Notes: a model not told the origin generated them from the sequence alone. A DNA stretch of 31,042 nucleotides from Basidiobolus ranarum (GCA_040143965.1 JASJQH010006968.1:1-31042); one strand, 5' to 3'. Shown: positions 11,305 to 22,080, numbered from the stretch's first letter. Translations and numbers: made by a program.

Positions 11305-14300
11305 TCATGGATTAGGATATCCAGATGTTGAGTATTGGTATTGGTATTGATATTGATATGGATAAGGCTGTATATAAAATGGAGAAGAAAAAGAGAATCA
11401 GTTGAGCCACACATATATAGAATGAAATGGAAGAGATATACCGGTTGAACCATCATCATATTCTGTGAATATCCAGGTTGAGTGGGCCATGGATTCGTTG
11501 TGGATGAATAATGGGTGAAACTCGAACTTGGATAAATCGGGTTATGTGGATTAGGATTTATCTGGGAATTTGGTATTGTACTCGCATTGATACGTGTCTG
11601 TTTACTTGGTTGGGGATTCTCTTCAAGTGATACTCTTTTCTTATTCGCATCCATGGATTTGGTAGGTTGACGCATGAATGACTTGCTCTGAAAATAACTA
11701 CTAACATCCACTCCACGTTCCAAAATAAAATCCAAATGACGTGTATGAATCCCTTGAAATGTTTCGGAAGGTAAATCCGCAGTGTTGTGTAGTAAATCTA
11801 ATGCGATATTCAATGATTCAATGCAGGAATCTAATAAAAGATAAACCCATCAATACAATGATTAATACAGAGTTTAACACGAGTGAAACGAATATTGGAA
11901 TCAGCATCAGTTTCAGTATCAACATCAACATCCACATCCACATCACTCATACCATAATGAATATATTCAAAATTGAAATAATTTAACCAGAAATATTTCA
12001 CATTGGAAAATTCTTTCGAATTCTCAATGTAAATTTCTCGTGCTTTGGAGATATTCTTTTGTGTCTAGTGAATGTGATATATTCAAATTTCATGGTTATT
12101 TCTCAGACATATTAGATGAATATGAAAAAATGAAACTACTCACATAACAAACTAGATTGGCTCTTTGAACTGTGAGAAAAGCTTTGGTTGGTTTGTCGAG
12201 GTTATCAGCATTCAGTTGGCTAAGTAATATATTCTCGGCTACTGAGGGATCACTTGGATTTTGTCTACGCTCGAATTGAGCGAATCTCCAAATGGTCTCG
12301 AGATGATTAGGAACTGAAAAAATGAAATACTTTATATGAAGGTACAAAACCAAATGAACACAGTATAGATGTACACATACCATACTGAAGAATATCTTTA
12401 TATCTTTTTCTGGCTGAATCGATATCTCCAAATTGTTCTTCAAAGATAGCCAAAGATAATCGAACTAATGGTTGACTAAAATTTCGAAACGATTATTGTT
12501 CACGTATTACTGATAGAAATAAAATACTAAAAGGTTTACTCTTGAGGAAGAAAGCGAGTTGTGGCTCGTAGAAAAGCAATTTTCGCGTCATCATAAAGAG
12601 TCTTCGAGATCAACCAAGTGGTGTATCGTTCCCAAAATTCTTCGTAAAGCGCCTAATGGAAATTATATGAGAAAAAAATGAAGTTCTTTTGTTGGAATTG
12701 ATGATGGAACATACACAAGCGACCAAGCAACGTTCGAACAGAAATTGAATTCTAGTTGGATCGTTTTCAATTTGCTCAAAGTCAAGGTATTTGCGCCAGT
12801 TATCCAGCTGATGCTCATCCAGAGGTTTAACATGGAAATATGGACGCTTTATCTGTTATATAATCCATTTCGTAACCAAGAAAGTTAACTATCAACCATT
12901 CCATTATAATATCGTCGTCAATACAAACCTCGGCTTCATAAATCCATCGGTTGTTTGTCTCCGTTTGGGTTTTAGTATATATCTCAAGACTTAGCTGGTG
13001 AATACGTCCTCTAACTTCTACCTCAATCTCTTCATCGCTCTAGATTAATCCACAAGTTTACAATTAGTCGAGTAGCTTTTATGCGATTCATACGAGTAAA
13101 ATGCTAACTTTGGCTGGTAAGGTCGTTTCCTGGCCTTCATGGGTAGATTCCTCTACGAATTGCTTGTATTGTTCTAAGGGAACCAGTTCAGATGTAGATC
13201 TGGTAGCTGAAAGTTGAGTGTAACTAAATATTAAGGATTTAGGATGAATGGAAAACATGTCGTAGGAAGTGAGGAGAGAAATTACCGCTCAAAGTAACGA
13301 GCGTACTGATGCATAGGTATCCGGATAACTCTCTCTAAGATGTTCATGACCTTATCATAAGCCTCGCGGGACTCCTCAAACTCCAGATACTTGTCCCAAA
13401 ACACATGAGATAGAAAATCCAAACCAACAGCATCGGCCCCTTCTCCAAAAACACTATGAATCAAGTTCAAAAGTGTTAGCATATTGATACTAACAAGTAG
13501 AGTTACGGAGAGAGTGAACAGTAGAGATAAATGAAAAGAAAATAAATGGATTTTGAATGGATACATCGATTCGGACTCGGAATTCATTTCGTCAAACTTC
13601 CATATACATTCTTCGTGTAAAAGTAAGTGCGGTGAACGCTGAATCAATACGAAAGAAGAAACGCAATTGAAGGTGAGGAATCTAGTGGGTGTCCATCCAG
13701 AAACAATAAGCCAGCTCTCGTACTGTTGGTCGAAATGAAGAAGTGATATGTAGTTCAAGATACACCCGATATATGGGAAATATGAATAATAAGCAACATA
13801 ATGGGTGTGAAAGTGTTGAAAATGCAATATTGAAATGAAGATATTCCATGACTTGTAAATACTTACGCTCGAATAGCTTCATCATCTGTGCTAGACTCCA
13901 TTTTAAAGGAGCAATAATGTGACCAAAGTTCCACTGAATTTGGAATTGCTTCAACACTTCTTTTGTATATCTATTTGATAATTTGGTTATTGTTTGGAGG
14001 AAAAATGTTGAAACTAGACTCCCTTAAAACTTAGGCGGATAACAGAGAGTAAGTTTTACCTTTTCTGCACTTTCAGTACCACCAAGTGCTAACTCATGAT
14101 CAGCATACTTTTTCCAATATCCATAACATAATGGAAATTTGGCCAGAAATTTATCATATGCCAGTCGTAAATTTTGAATACTGGTAGAAGAAGAGTTGGT
14201 GCTTATTCCGTCTTCGATATTTTCTGCCAATTTAAGAATATACTCCCAGGCCGTAAAATCGTTTGGATGAACCTTCACCATTTCCCAGTATTTTTCCCAC

Positions 14301-14676
14301 TCACTTTGAAACGAGACTTGTCCAGAATTTTCTTCTTCTGTATTCTCCTCATTAGGAAACGAGGTACTTGCTACTTGAAGGTTTCGTATAATTAATCACC
14401 AAACGAATAAGTAAATTCCAGAGGAAACCCAATGAAAATGGTGCAATTAGTTTCGAGTTTTTATGGTTGGTTTAAACAATACGAGAGTAAAATATTCAAA
14501 GAGTATCGAATGGTTTCTTTGTCCTTCTAATGATGAGAAGGAAATAACTTCGTTTACTTTGAATTTGTATATATCTACCACGTAATCACATACTACTTTA
14601 AAGGCTTCTCTAACTAACCTTCTGAGTATTCGTAGTATACAGAGTTGTTAGGTTGCGAAGCTCCGTTGGCTGTCAT
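11305..14676 (-). CDS. PRP39: PRP39/PRPF39, U1 snRNP-associated HAT-repeat splicing factor
   Basis: Exons in gene order: 14676-14619, 14370-14060, 13970-13867, 13453-13286, 13223-13109, 13039-12929, 12852-12715, 12652-12540, 12475-12381, 12313-12144, 12064-11881, 11830-11442 and 11367-11305; 672 residues. HAT (half-TPR) repeats fill most of the protein. Recognisable pieces are [63 protein letters not shown] and [16 protein letters not shown]. The C-terminal helix [13 protein letters not shown] resembles the end of human PRPF39, and the last exon encodes a Tyr-Gln repeat tail ending SGYPNP, also like PRPF39. Role, from family knowledge: scaffold of U1 snRNP in 5' splice-site recognition, as a homodimer or with Prp42. 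Odd points: a 413-base third intron, a tandem acceptor before exon 2, and an Asp-Val repeat in exon 11. The exon 11/12 junction (donor at 11880, 50-base intron) is the least certain. Confidence 0.9.
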
Positions 14677-14983
14677 TCTTTAAATTCTATCTGTCCACTC
14701 AAGTATAGTCAAAGGTAAGTGCACAACTTCACGTTTATATCAAATATCATATCCAGTCACATTTCAAAGTTTGTTGACCAGATTTAGGTAGCTGAGCTAT
14801 TTTTATGTCTGCTATCACTTAAATCCGAATTAAGTCAGGTTAGTATGGTAATTAATAACTCAATGAATCGACTGATGCTGGTACTATCTATTACAATATG
14901 AAATTACTTAGAGGACAAGGTCACTCTATGATTTGAAAAAAAAAATAATTGGGAAGTATTAAAGTGCAATAATGGAGTTTACA

Positions 14984-14989
14984 TTTATT
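14984..14989 (-). terminator. AATAAA polyadenylation-type hexamer (minus strand) after the PIN-like carrier gene
   Basis: TTTATT on the plus strand reads AATAAA on the minus strand, about 150 bases past the stop codon at 15139. Plausible but unproven. Confidence 0.35.
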
Positions 14990-15138
14990 TAGTCTCTTGA
15001 CCAAATAATGAAGATACAGTTTGTTGATTGATTTACAAAGATATTTGATGAGATTTCAGTACACTAAATCCAAATTATAACTATCCACTTAAATCTTTGA
15101 ATTGATGGCAAAGTAGATAATTTGGGACTATATGAACT

Positions 15139-16534
15139 TTAGAAAATTTGTCCAACCACCCAAAGATAAACCACTACCCATAAGGTGAGGGCGGGAGCAG
15201 CAAAGAGGTATGAATAGAACAGTAGTTGAGCCATTTCTTTTTCGTAGCTACCGACTGCTTGACATATGCTCATAAGATTAACAGCAGTGGGACCACTACC
15301 GAGGAGCATCATAACCAAAACAAAAGCAGGGTCGCTACCAAGTGAGAAGAATCCGTGAGTGAGCAGAACAACACTAATGACAATTATAGGCATTAGAAGC
15401 ATTCGTTGGATGACAATTGCGCTTATAACTTTCTTGTACTCGGTGTGACCAGATAAACCATGGAGTTGAGCTCCAAGGCAAAGAAGAATTAAAGGTATGG
15501 ATGCATTACCACAGGCATCAATGGCACGCATTACAGGGCGAAGTGCAGGAGACGACCCAAACAATAAACTCTTTAGACAGGGAATTAGTCCAACCAGTAG
15601 TCCAAGAAAAGTAGCACAAAGAGGAGGGTTGAACACTTTGCAAAGTGAAACATAGCATTTCTTAATCTTATTCATCCAATTCTGAATACCACTGGGGATG
15701 GTAACTAGGATGTAACTGAGAAGACCAGCCTCCTCAGGAGCATATTCATAAGGATTCTTATCACCTCCGAACTGACTATCTCCATATGAGCTACCATAAT
15801 CAGATAATACAGAGGGTGGTCTATCTTGTTTTTTGTACTGAGTTTGCTCGATAGGAAGAGTCGTCACACTGTCATCTTTGGTCAAAAGTTTGAGACCATA
15901 ACTGAACCGAAGGAAGTTCCCAAGTATAGCAAACAGGACGATATATGAGATCCCTCTGACTTGAAAATTCTCCGGTGTATCTTCATCATCCTTGAATAGC
16001 ATTTTGACAGCAGCACTACTCGCTATACTTTGAATCAACGGGATAGGCAGACTATTAGTGTTGGAAAACATGCTTGCCGCCATTGAAAATCTGGCCTGAT
16101 TCTCGTTAAATCTGAAAAAGAAGGCGCAACTTTTGGAAACAAATGCTGAAATGATGATGAATATCAGAGAGTATGCTGGGATAGGCCAGAATGTAAGAAA
16201 AGCTCTTGGAGAAACAGCGGAGGCAACATTGGAAAACAATAAGCATGGTGTAAGGAAATTAAGATTTAAATTTGAAATTGACTATAGTATATTTAAATAG
16301 GCTTAGTGACTACCCTATCGTCAGATGTGTTATCATTTGAACTAACCTTCTGTAAGCTATTTGTTAATATGCCAGTTTTAGATAGATATATGCCAATTCC
16401 ACAGGTGATTGCAATTTGAAGAATCGCCTAAGGTTGTCATTAAATTGATAGATATTAGCTAACATTGATAGAAACTTAACAAGGTGGATATATCCTACCT
16501 CACCACTGGCCTTGATAAGTTGTATAACCTCCAT
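15139..16534 (-). CDS. auxin-efflux-carrier-like (PIN-like) membrane transport protein
   Basis: Exons in gene order: 16534-16499, 16427-16347 and 16281-15139; 419 residues. The first 12-codon exon supplies the ATG and MEVIQLIKASGE. Hydrophobic segments are spaced as in the Mem_trans (auxin efflux carrier) family: about five in the N-terminal half and five in the C-terminal half, around a hydrophilic loop at roughly residues 170-215 rich in Ser, Asp, Tyr and Gln. The family hallmark LNFLTPCLLFSNVA follows the second splice site. Other fitting motifs are FSMAASMFSNTNSLPIPLIQ in the first bundle and GSGPTAVNLMSICQ near the C-terminus. Fungal members of this family are ER or other endomembrane proteins; their substrate is generally unknown and it need not be auxin. 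It lies in tandem upstream of PRP39 with about 460 bases between them. Family assignment is firm, function is open. Confidence 0.88.
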
Positions 16535-17975
16535 ATTGTAGAACAGATGTGTGATTTGGAAGTTTGCAGTCCTGACTTATATATGTGTTATCCAAGAAAC
16601 CTTAATTTGTTTAATGATTGGTAAATAGGCAATATTTCGATGACTGTCAAACATACTCAATCCGCGGTTAGCGATGATCGAGTGCTGCATGTATTTCATA
16701 TCTATTTTGGGAGTGCTCAGGGTAGCTGATTAGTACAGAGCGAGGTAATCAGATAGATAATTAAGAACCTTGCCATTTCTGGTTACTTAATAAGTCTTAT
16801 TTAGAAGCGGATTGCTGTTCATGAAAAAGATATTTCCTTGGCATCAATTCCATTGAAATCAGGTATTTGATATACATAAGTTTAATTATTACAAATGATA
16901 TGAAACTGATGATAGGTATATCTTTCATGAGTAGCCTTTCGGTTACTTCATAGCGCATTTCTGTTCTCTACCAATTACAACAGCTATCCAATCAGTATTG
17001 ATAGTTAGAATGTATAGTACATAGGGTGACTCGATTAAGTTTAAGTAACCCTCTCTGAGATGAGGATTGTAAGTTTAAAGCCAGACAGAATGGATCAATT
17101 ACGTACTCGGATTTGGATTTGGATAATACATCACCACTAGATATTGATTCGAGAGGAATGAGAAAGGAATGTTCATGATTCGATGAAATAAGCCCATCTG
17201 ATAGCGCACAGAACGCACGCGCAACGGATGATCGGTACGTTAAAAGCACACTACTAGATACGTAATTGTCTGATATTCGTCATAGCCAGTATAAAACATC
17301 GCATTCTCTTTGATTATGAATGTGCATGTATCCTGAGTGAGTGAAGTTTAAACAGATATTTTTTACGCATGTATTTGTTCAGTACAGGGCCAGAATAACC
17401 ACTGGGTTTATTAATGCTCTAATCAGTGAAATATCTACCTTCACAGTATATGACTCCTGAAACTTGTTGGGTATGCTGTTTACTTCCAGAATGGAGACAC
17501 CCCTATCGCTTATAGCTTCCACAGTTTGAGGTTGAAGTTGATGATATGCCGATGTACTTACCCATTTGTGCCACGCCTTTTAAATATTGGTATATTATAC
17601 TACCCAGGATTACTACGAGGACTTATGCTAAAAAATGTACGTGGTGTTGATTAGAGCAGTAGTCACATACACGCTTAACAGTCGGTTATTTGTTTTGATG
17701 TAGTGTTCAGTCATACTATTTGACACTGGATTCAACCATACGTTCGGGGTTTTTAAATCAACTCGGTAGCGGCGGGGTAATAATAACTGATAAACTACCA
17801 CATATTGCTCAAAACAAATCAAATAGCAGTCCAAAAAAGTACTGGCTAAATAACCCATCTTTACCAATAGGGTGACAATGAAAAATGAATTTTGAGATCA
17901 CTAAGTCTACCCATAATGTTCACAAAATGTGCTATGAATATCAACGCACACCATTATTAACACCAAGATGATATA

Positions 17976-18011
17976 TATGAATACTCTTTACAATATGAAT
18001 ACTCTTTACTA
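17976..18011. repeat. 18-base tandem duplication
   Basis: The stretch TATGAATACTCTTTACAA is followed directly by a second copy that differs only at its last bases. It is probably a recent slippage duplication and has no obvious function. Confidence 0.75.
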
Positions 18012-18214
18012 CTGTAGCCGACTTGATACTTTGTTGTTGCTAATCATTTCTGATGAACTTGAGGTTTGACAATCCGTTTGTTGGCTACCAGCTGAGTTAC
18101 CAAATGGATTGGTAACCTCCTGCAGCCCCCGGTTTCCCAATCAAATCAATCATCTGACTAAATATGGCTGCCGATGCAATAATACGCGATATTGGTGTGA
18201 GATATTGCAATCCC

Positions 18215-18221
18215 TATATAA
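18215..18221 (+). promoter_or_regulatory. TATA box candidate for the M13 peptidase gene
   Basis: TATATAA lies 61-67 bases upstream of the chosen ATG at 18282. Transcription starting about 30 bases downstream would exclude the upstream ATG at 18226, whose short frame ends on the main start codon. Confidence 0.5.
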
Positions 18222-18281
18222 CCTCATGTGCCCGCCCCTTTTGTATCTCATTCCTCTCATTCAGAATATATCCAGTATACC

Positions 18282-20309
18282 ATGAGAAAAGCTGCTAGCC
18301 TTCTTATTCTATCTTTGGCTATCACTAGCAGCTCTGTCTTCGCTCAAGACTTACCAGCTCAAATTCCCTCTGCTGCTGAAAATTTCTATTTCCATGCCAA
18401 CTATGACTGGATCAAAAATACCAAACTCCCTAATGACCAGTCCATTTGGAACACTTTCTCTTCTCTCAACCAAGCGAACTCCGAGTTTCTCTTGACTACT
18501 TTGGAAAAGGCAGGAAACTCTTCTACCTCTAGTTTATTAGGGGATTTTTACGCCTCTGGCATGAATACTCGCCTTATTGAGAAAGCTGGCTTAGCCCCTA
18601 TTAGAGGATTATTACGTCAAGTTGGAAGTGTTCGCACTCCTGATGACGTTGCCAAGGCTCTTGGTAAACTTCACAGTTTGACCCTTACAGTCCACGGTGG
18701 AAGTGCATTATTCGGTATTGCCTCTCAACCTGACAGTAAAAACTCCACTTGGACTTTGTCATATATGGGTCAAGATGGTCTTTCTCTCCCCAACAAAGAC
18801 TATTATGTTGAAGCTAGTCAAGCTGAAACTCGTGAAAAATACCTCGCTCATGTGGAGAGTATCTTCAAACTAGCTAAAGCCAAGAACAGCAAGGCTAAGG
18901 CCAAGACCGTGTTAGACTTTGAAACACTCCTTGCCAAACATTCTCTATCTTCAGTGGAACAACGTGATGTTCATCGTGTATACAACAAGCTTAGTTTTAA
19001 GCAGCTTCGCTCCATTACCCCCTCTTTCCCTTGGTATACTTATTGCCAATCTTTGGGCTGGCGTAAGGGGCACTGTTTTGGGGATGGTGACGTCATTATT
19101 GACAACCCTGATTTCTTTAAATTCTTCAACGGATTGTTTAAAAAGTTCCGTGCTGAAGACTGGCGTGTTTATTTGGAATGGCATGTTTTGGCCTCCAGTG
19201 CAGCCTATCTTGATCAAAGATTCAAATCCCAAGATTTTGAATTCTATGGTCGCACACTAAGAGGTCAGAGTGAACCTACCCCTCGCTGGAAGTTCCTGTT
19301 GGGAGAGATTGGATCTCAAATCCCAGATACAGTCAGTCAATTGTTTGTTAAAGACAAATTCAAGCCTGAAGCCAAGGCACAAGCGTTAGAGATGGTCAAA
19401 TTCATTCAAAAGGCTCTGGAAACACGTCTTGAAACGATCGAATGGATGGGCCCTGAAACTCGTAAAAGAGCGGTGGAGAAATTGAATGCTCTGAATGTGA
19501 AGATTGGATACCCAGATAAATGGGAGGATTATTCAGATATTAAGGTTTCTCGTAATCGTCCATTCATTTCCAACGTTCTTCGTGCGTCCTCTGCCAGTTT
19601 CAAGGAAGTACTCAAGTCGGCAAATGCCCCTACTGACAAGACCAAGTGGTTCATGACAGCTTATGAAGTAAATGCTTATTATGCCCCAGATTTCAATGAT
19701 ATTGCCTTCCCTGCTGGTATCCTTCAGCCTCCATTCTTCTATGCTCCTGATGAGAAGAATCCTAAAGGAAATCCTGCTGCCAACTTTGGTGGTATTGGCG
19801 CTGTCATCGGTCATGAAATTACCCATGGTTATGATGATCAGGGCCGTAACTATAATTCCAAAGGTAACCTCGAAGATTGGTGGACTCCTAAGGATGCTGC
19901 CGAATTTGACAAACGTGCCAAGATTGTGATTGATTTATACAGCAGCTATGATATGTATGGCTCTAAAGTCAATGGGAATCTCACTCAAGGTGAAAATATC
20001 GCCGATATTGGTGGAGTTAAACTTTCTTATCTTGCTTTCCAAGAATGGCAGAAGAATAACCCTGGTGTTGTTGGAGTTGTCAATGGGCTTACACCTGAGC
20101 AACAATTCTTCACCGCTTATGCTCAAGTGTGGAAGAACATTGTTCGTAAAGAAGAGGCTTTGTATCGTCTTCGTACCGATCCTCACGCACCGGGTATTTG
20201 GAGAGTCAATGGACCTTTATCCAACTTCAAGGAATTCTATGATGCTTTTGGTGTGAAGCAAGGAGATAAGATGTACCGCAGTGATTCGGAAAGAATTAAC
20301 ATCTGGTAG
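18282..20309 (+). CDS. secreted M13 family zinc metallopeptidase (neprilysin/PepO-like)
   Basis: A single uninterrupted exon of 675 residues. The start at 18282 gives a classic signal peptide: MRKAAS, then a hydrophobic core, then VFAQD, with likely cleavage after Ala. The same frame is open further upstream but without an ATG. The catalytic zinc site is HEITH at 511-515 inside IGHEITHGYDDQG, and the third ligand is Glu571 in GENIADIGG. The substrate-binding NAYY motif appears as VNAYYAPDFNDIAFPAG. The protein ends in the family's terminal Trp (RINIW). Unlike animal neprilysins it has no membrane anchor after the signal peptide, few cysteines (one pair near residues 258-267), and the length of soluble bacterial PepO enzymes. 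Likely role: an extracellular or vacuolar oligopeptidase. Lack of introns beside intron-rich genes could mean transfer from bacteria or intron loss; neither can be settled here. Confidence 0.93.
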   Translation: MRKAASLLILSLAITSSSVFAQDLPAQIPSAAENFYFHANYDWIKNTKLPNDQSIWNTFSSLNQANSEFLLTTLEKAGNSSTSSLLGDFYASGMNTRLIEKAGLAPIRGLLRQVGSVRTPDDVAKALGKLHSLTLTVHGGSALFGIASQPDSKNSTWTLSYMGQDGLSLPNKDYYVEASQAETREKYLAHVESIFKLAKAKNSKAKAKTVLDFETLLAKHSLSSVEQRDVHRVYNKLSFKQLRSITPSFPWYTYCQSLGWRKGHCFGDGDVIIDNPDFFKFFNGLFKKFRAEDWRVYLEWHVLASSAAYLDQRFKSQDFEFYGRTLRGQSEPTPRWKFLLGEIGSQIPDTVSQLFVKDKFKPEAKAQALEMVKFIQKALETRLETIEWMGPETRKRAVEKLNALNVKIGYPDKWEDYSDIKVSRNRPFISNVLRASSASFKEVLKSANAPTDKTKWFMTAYEVNAYYAPDFNDIAFPAGILQPPFFYAPDEKNPKGNPAANFGGIGAVIGHEITHGYDDQGRNYNSKGNLEDWWTPKDAAEFDKRAKIVIDLYSSYDMYGSKVNGNLTQGENIADIGGVKLSYLAFQEWQKNNPGVVGVVNGLTPEQQFFTAYAQVWKNIVRKEEALYRLRTDPHAPGIWRVNGPLSNFKEFYDAFGVKQGDKMYRSDSERINIW

Positions 20310-20427
20310 ATGCCTTTATTAACTTTCACTGGATTTAAAAAGCTAGCATATAGCATATTTTTTGTAAAATCCACTTTGATGTACAAGTGTGTATGATATT
20401 GCTATAACTAACTGTATTAAAATAATT

Positions 20428-20433
20428 AATAAA
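20428..20433 (+). terminator. AATAAA polyadenylation-type hexamer after the M13 peptidase gene
   Basis: Canonical hexamer 119 bases after the stop codon, in the short gap before the convergent NAA30 gene. Confidence 0.5.
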
Positions 20434-20475
20434 ATGCACATGTATTCTTTTAATATAACATCAAAATAATCCAGG

Positions 20476-20481
20476 TTTATT
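20476..20481 (-). terminator. AATAAA polyadenylation-type hexamer (minus strand) after NAA30
   Basis: TTTATT on the plus strand lies about 26 bases past the NAA30 stop codon. Together with the hexamer at 20428 it suggests that the two convergent transcripts overlap at their 3' ends. Confidence 0.45.
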
Positions 20482-20506
20482 CCATTTGTACCCAATCTTA
20501 GAACAA

Positions 20507-21223
20507 TTACAAAACGATACTTTTACACCATAGTTTTAAACGAAATGCGTCCACACCATTCAAATAATATCGATACAAACGCTTATCCCGTACGAAACCA
20601 AGATTTTGATATAGACTTAGAGCACCTTTATTTGTATACTCTGTCTCTAAAACAATCTACAACCGCATAATGAAGTTAGTCACAATCATCGAAAAAAGGA
20701 GTAAAATGTAGAACTAAAATACCTCGTCTGCATTCTGCTCTTTCATCGCGTTAATAGCCATTTGAACCAAAGTTGTCCCTAGAGACCAAATCAGCAAGAG
20801 AATGAAAAAAAAGAGTAAAGAAAAATCAAAAGTACCAATTTTACGTTTTCGATATTCCTTCGCTACTGCTAACATGGCGATATATCCTCGTAAAATATTT
20901 TTGTGTGCATCTAGTTTACAAATGACCACACCCACACATTTATCTTCATCCATAGTCTGATTAGAATGTATGAAAATAAAGTCAATTTTCACAGAAAGTA
21001 CAATAAATATAATGGAGATCTCTTTCAAAGTAAACAAGTAAAGCTTTCATACCAGAAAACAAAGATTTGGCCATTGATGTATAAAATATCTATAAGTGTA
21101 TACGGAATAAGGTTCGGACAGATCCTTTTCAATGAGTGAAACCATGGACGGTAATTGTAGCTCACTCTCGTAGGGAACATATTTTAACTCATTTAGTGTT
21201 GTTAGCTCTGGTGTAGTTGACAT
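20507..21223 (-). CDS. NAA30: N-alpha-acetyltransferase NAA30/MAK3, catalytic subunit of NatC
   Basis: Exons in gene order: 21223-21053, 20956-20836, 20778-20723 and 20656-20507; 165 residues, close to yeast Mak3 (176). The protein begins [10 protein letters not shown]. Signature segments follow the NAA30 order: [11 protein letters not shown] and [11 protein letters not shown], then [10 protein letters not shown] and RGYIAMLAV, the acetyl-CoA loop region [11 protein letters not shown], and finally [19 protein letters not shown] and [18 protein letters not shown]. These cover the GNAT fold from end to end. Known role: cotranslational acetylation of Met-Leu, Met-Ile, Met-Phe and similar N-termini, at the ribosome with NAA35 and NAA38. 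The acetyl-CoA loop reads R-K-R-K-I-G-T where family members usually have Gly at the fourth position. The gene is convergent with the M13 peptidase gene (197 bases apart) and divergent from the KIN1-like gene. Confidence 0.93.
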
Positions 21224-22080
21224 GATGGTAAAGGTTTGCCACTAAGGTCTGCCACACAGCAAGGTGAGAATATCTCGTCTTTTTAATCTAAAGTCTAGTC
21301 AAATTCATTAATTCAGTCTAACTGTAAACAAAAGTATAACCAATCTAATGATGGATAAATATATTCTAGTTGATCGAAGCATTTATATCGTTGGCACGGG
21401 ATCTGAACTCTATTTTTAATTATCTCTCTGGTGTTCAACTATCAGGTGTACTGGTATGAGGCACAGGTTGGGACATACTAGTCCGTTTGCATTTAACTTT
21501 GGTGACACAATATTTATTGCATGTTACGATCTGTTATGATCAGCTCTATTAATATAGAGCCTCTACAGAGAAACCTCACCAATCTTGACCTCGATGGGCC
21601 GTTACTATGGATATAGTGAACAGGATAGAAAGCCTCAATGAAACACTACACTTTATGCAATCATTTCGGGGAAAATGACTTTCGCCATGAAAGGATGTAC
21701 AGTAACTATTTCGGGACTAATTTCAGTACCCAGTCCAATCCATTCACTCCTTTTATATGTAACTTCACTAGCTGAATTCTACTCTAATTCGATTCCAGTC
21801 AATAAACCTGCTAAATTCTGGTTTGGAGTGACCCGCAAGGAACGCCTTTATTTGTATCAGCTGCTCATCATTCCCTAACTTCACAACTCTTCCTTTCACA
21901 TTTCACTGCTTTCAACTTGCTACCTTTAATTGATATTTTTAAGCATTTGTCAGCAGTTCCAAGCACCCGGGTAGTTGCTTGTCTGAAAATACGAACTAAC
22001 CTCTACCGAAGATTAGCTCTATTTTATTGAACAGGCTCTTACATTGAATATTATTTGCTTTTATCTTTATTAAAGTCAAC
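21224..22080. other. divergent promoter region of NAA30 and the KIN1-like kinase
   Basis: 857 bases between two start codons facing away from each other. The 67-codon frame at 21675-21878 has no recognisable feature. The right end is pyrimidine-rich (about 21883-21925), which fits a transcription start for the kinase gene. Confidence 0.45.

Larger units (their letters stand above)
16535..18281. other. 1.7-kb divergent intergenic region
   Basis: This region separates two divergently transcribed genes (PIN-like carrier and M13 peptidase) and should contain both promoters. Minus-strand open frames at 16992-17249 and 17628-17867 lack a recognisable domain and a convincing ATG start. A small perfect-looking duplication is described at 17976-18011 and a TATA-like element at 18215. 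I see nothing else. Confidence 0.5.

Noticed and set aside
13682-13957. 91-codon minus-strand frame over PRP39 exon 3 and its intron
   Set aside because: It reads exon 3 in the wrong frame; the right frame gives the PRP39 segment [16 protein letters not shown].
16992-17249. 85-codon minus-strand frame upstream of the PIN-like carrier
   Set aside because: No recognisable domain or start context; length is near what chance allows over 1.7 kb.
17628-17867. 79-codon minus-strand frame in the large divergent intergenic region
   Set aside because: No recognisable motif, no supporting splice partners and a non-ATG start; I see no reason to call a gene.
18226-18285. Upstream short frame overlapping the M13 peptidase start codon
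   Set aside because: The TATA box at 18215 puts the probable transcription start downstream of its ATG, so it is unlikely to be in the mRNA.
21675-21878. 67-codon plus-strand frame between NAA30 and the KIN1-like kinase
   Set aside because: No recognisable feature and it lies in what is probably a shared promoter region.
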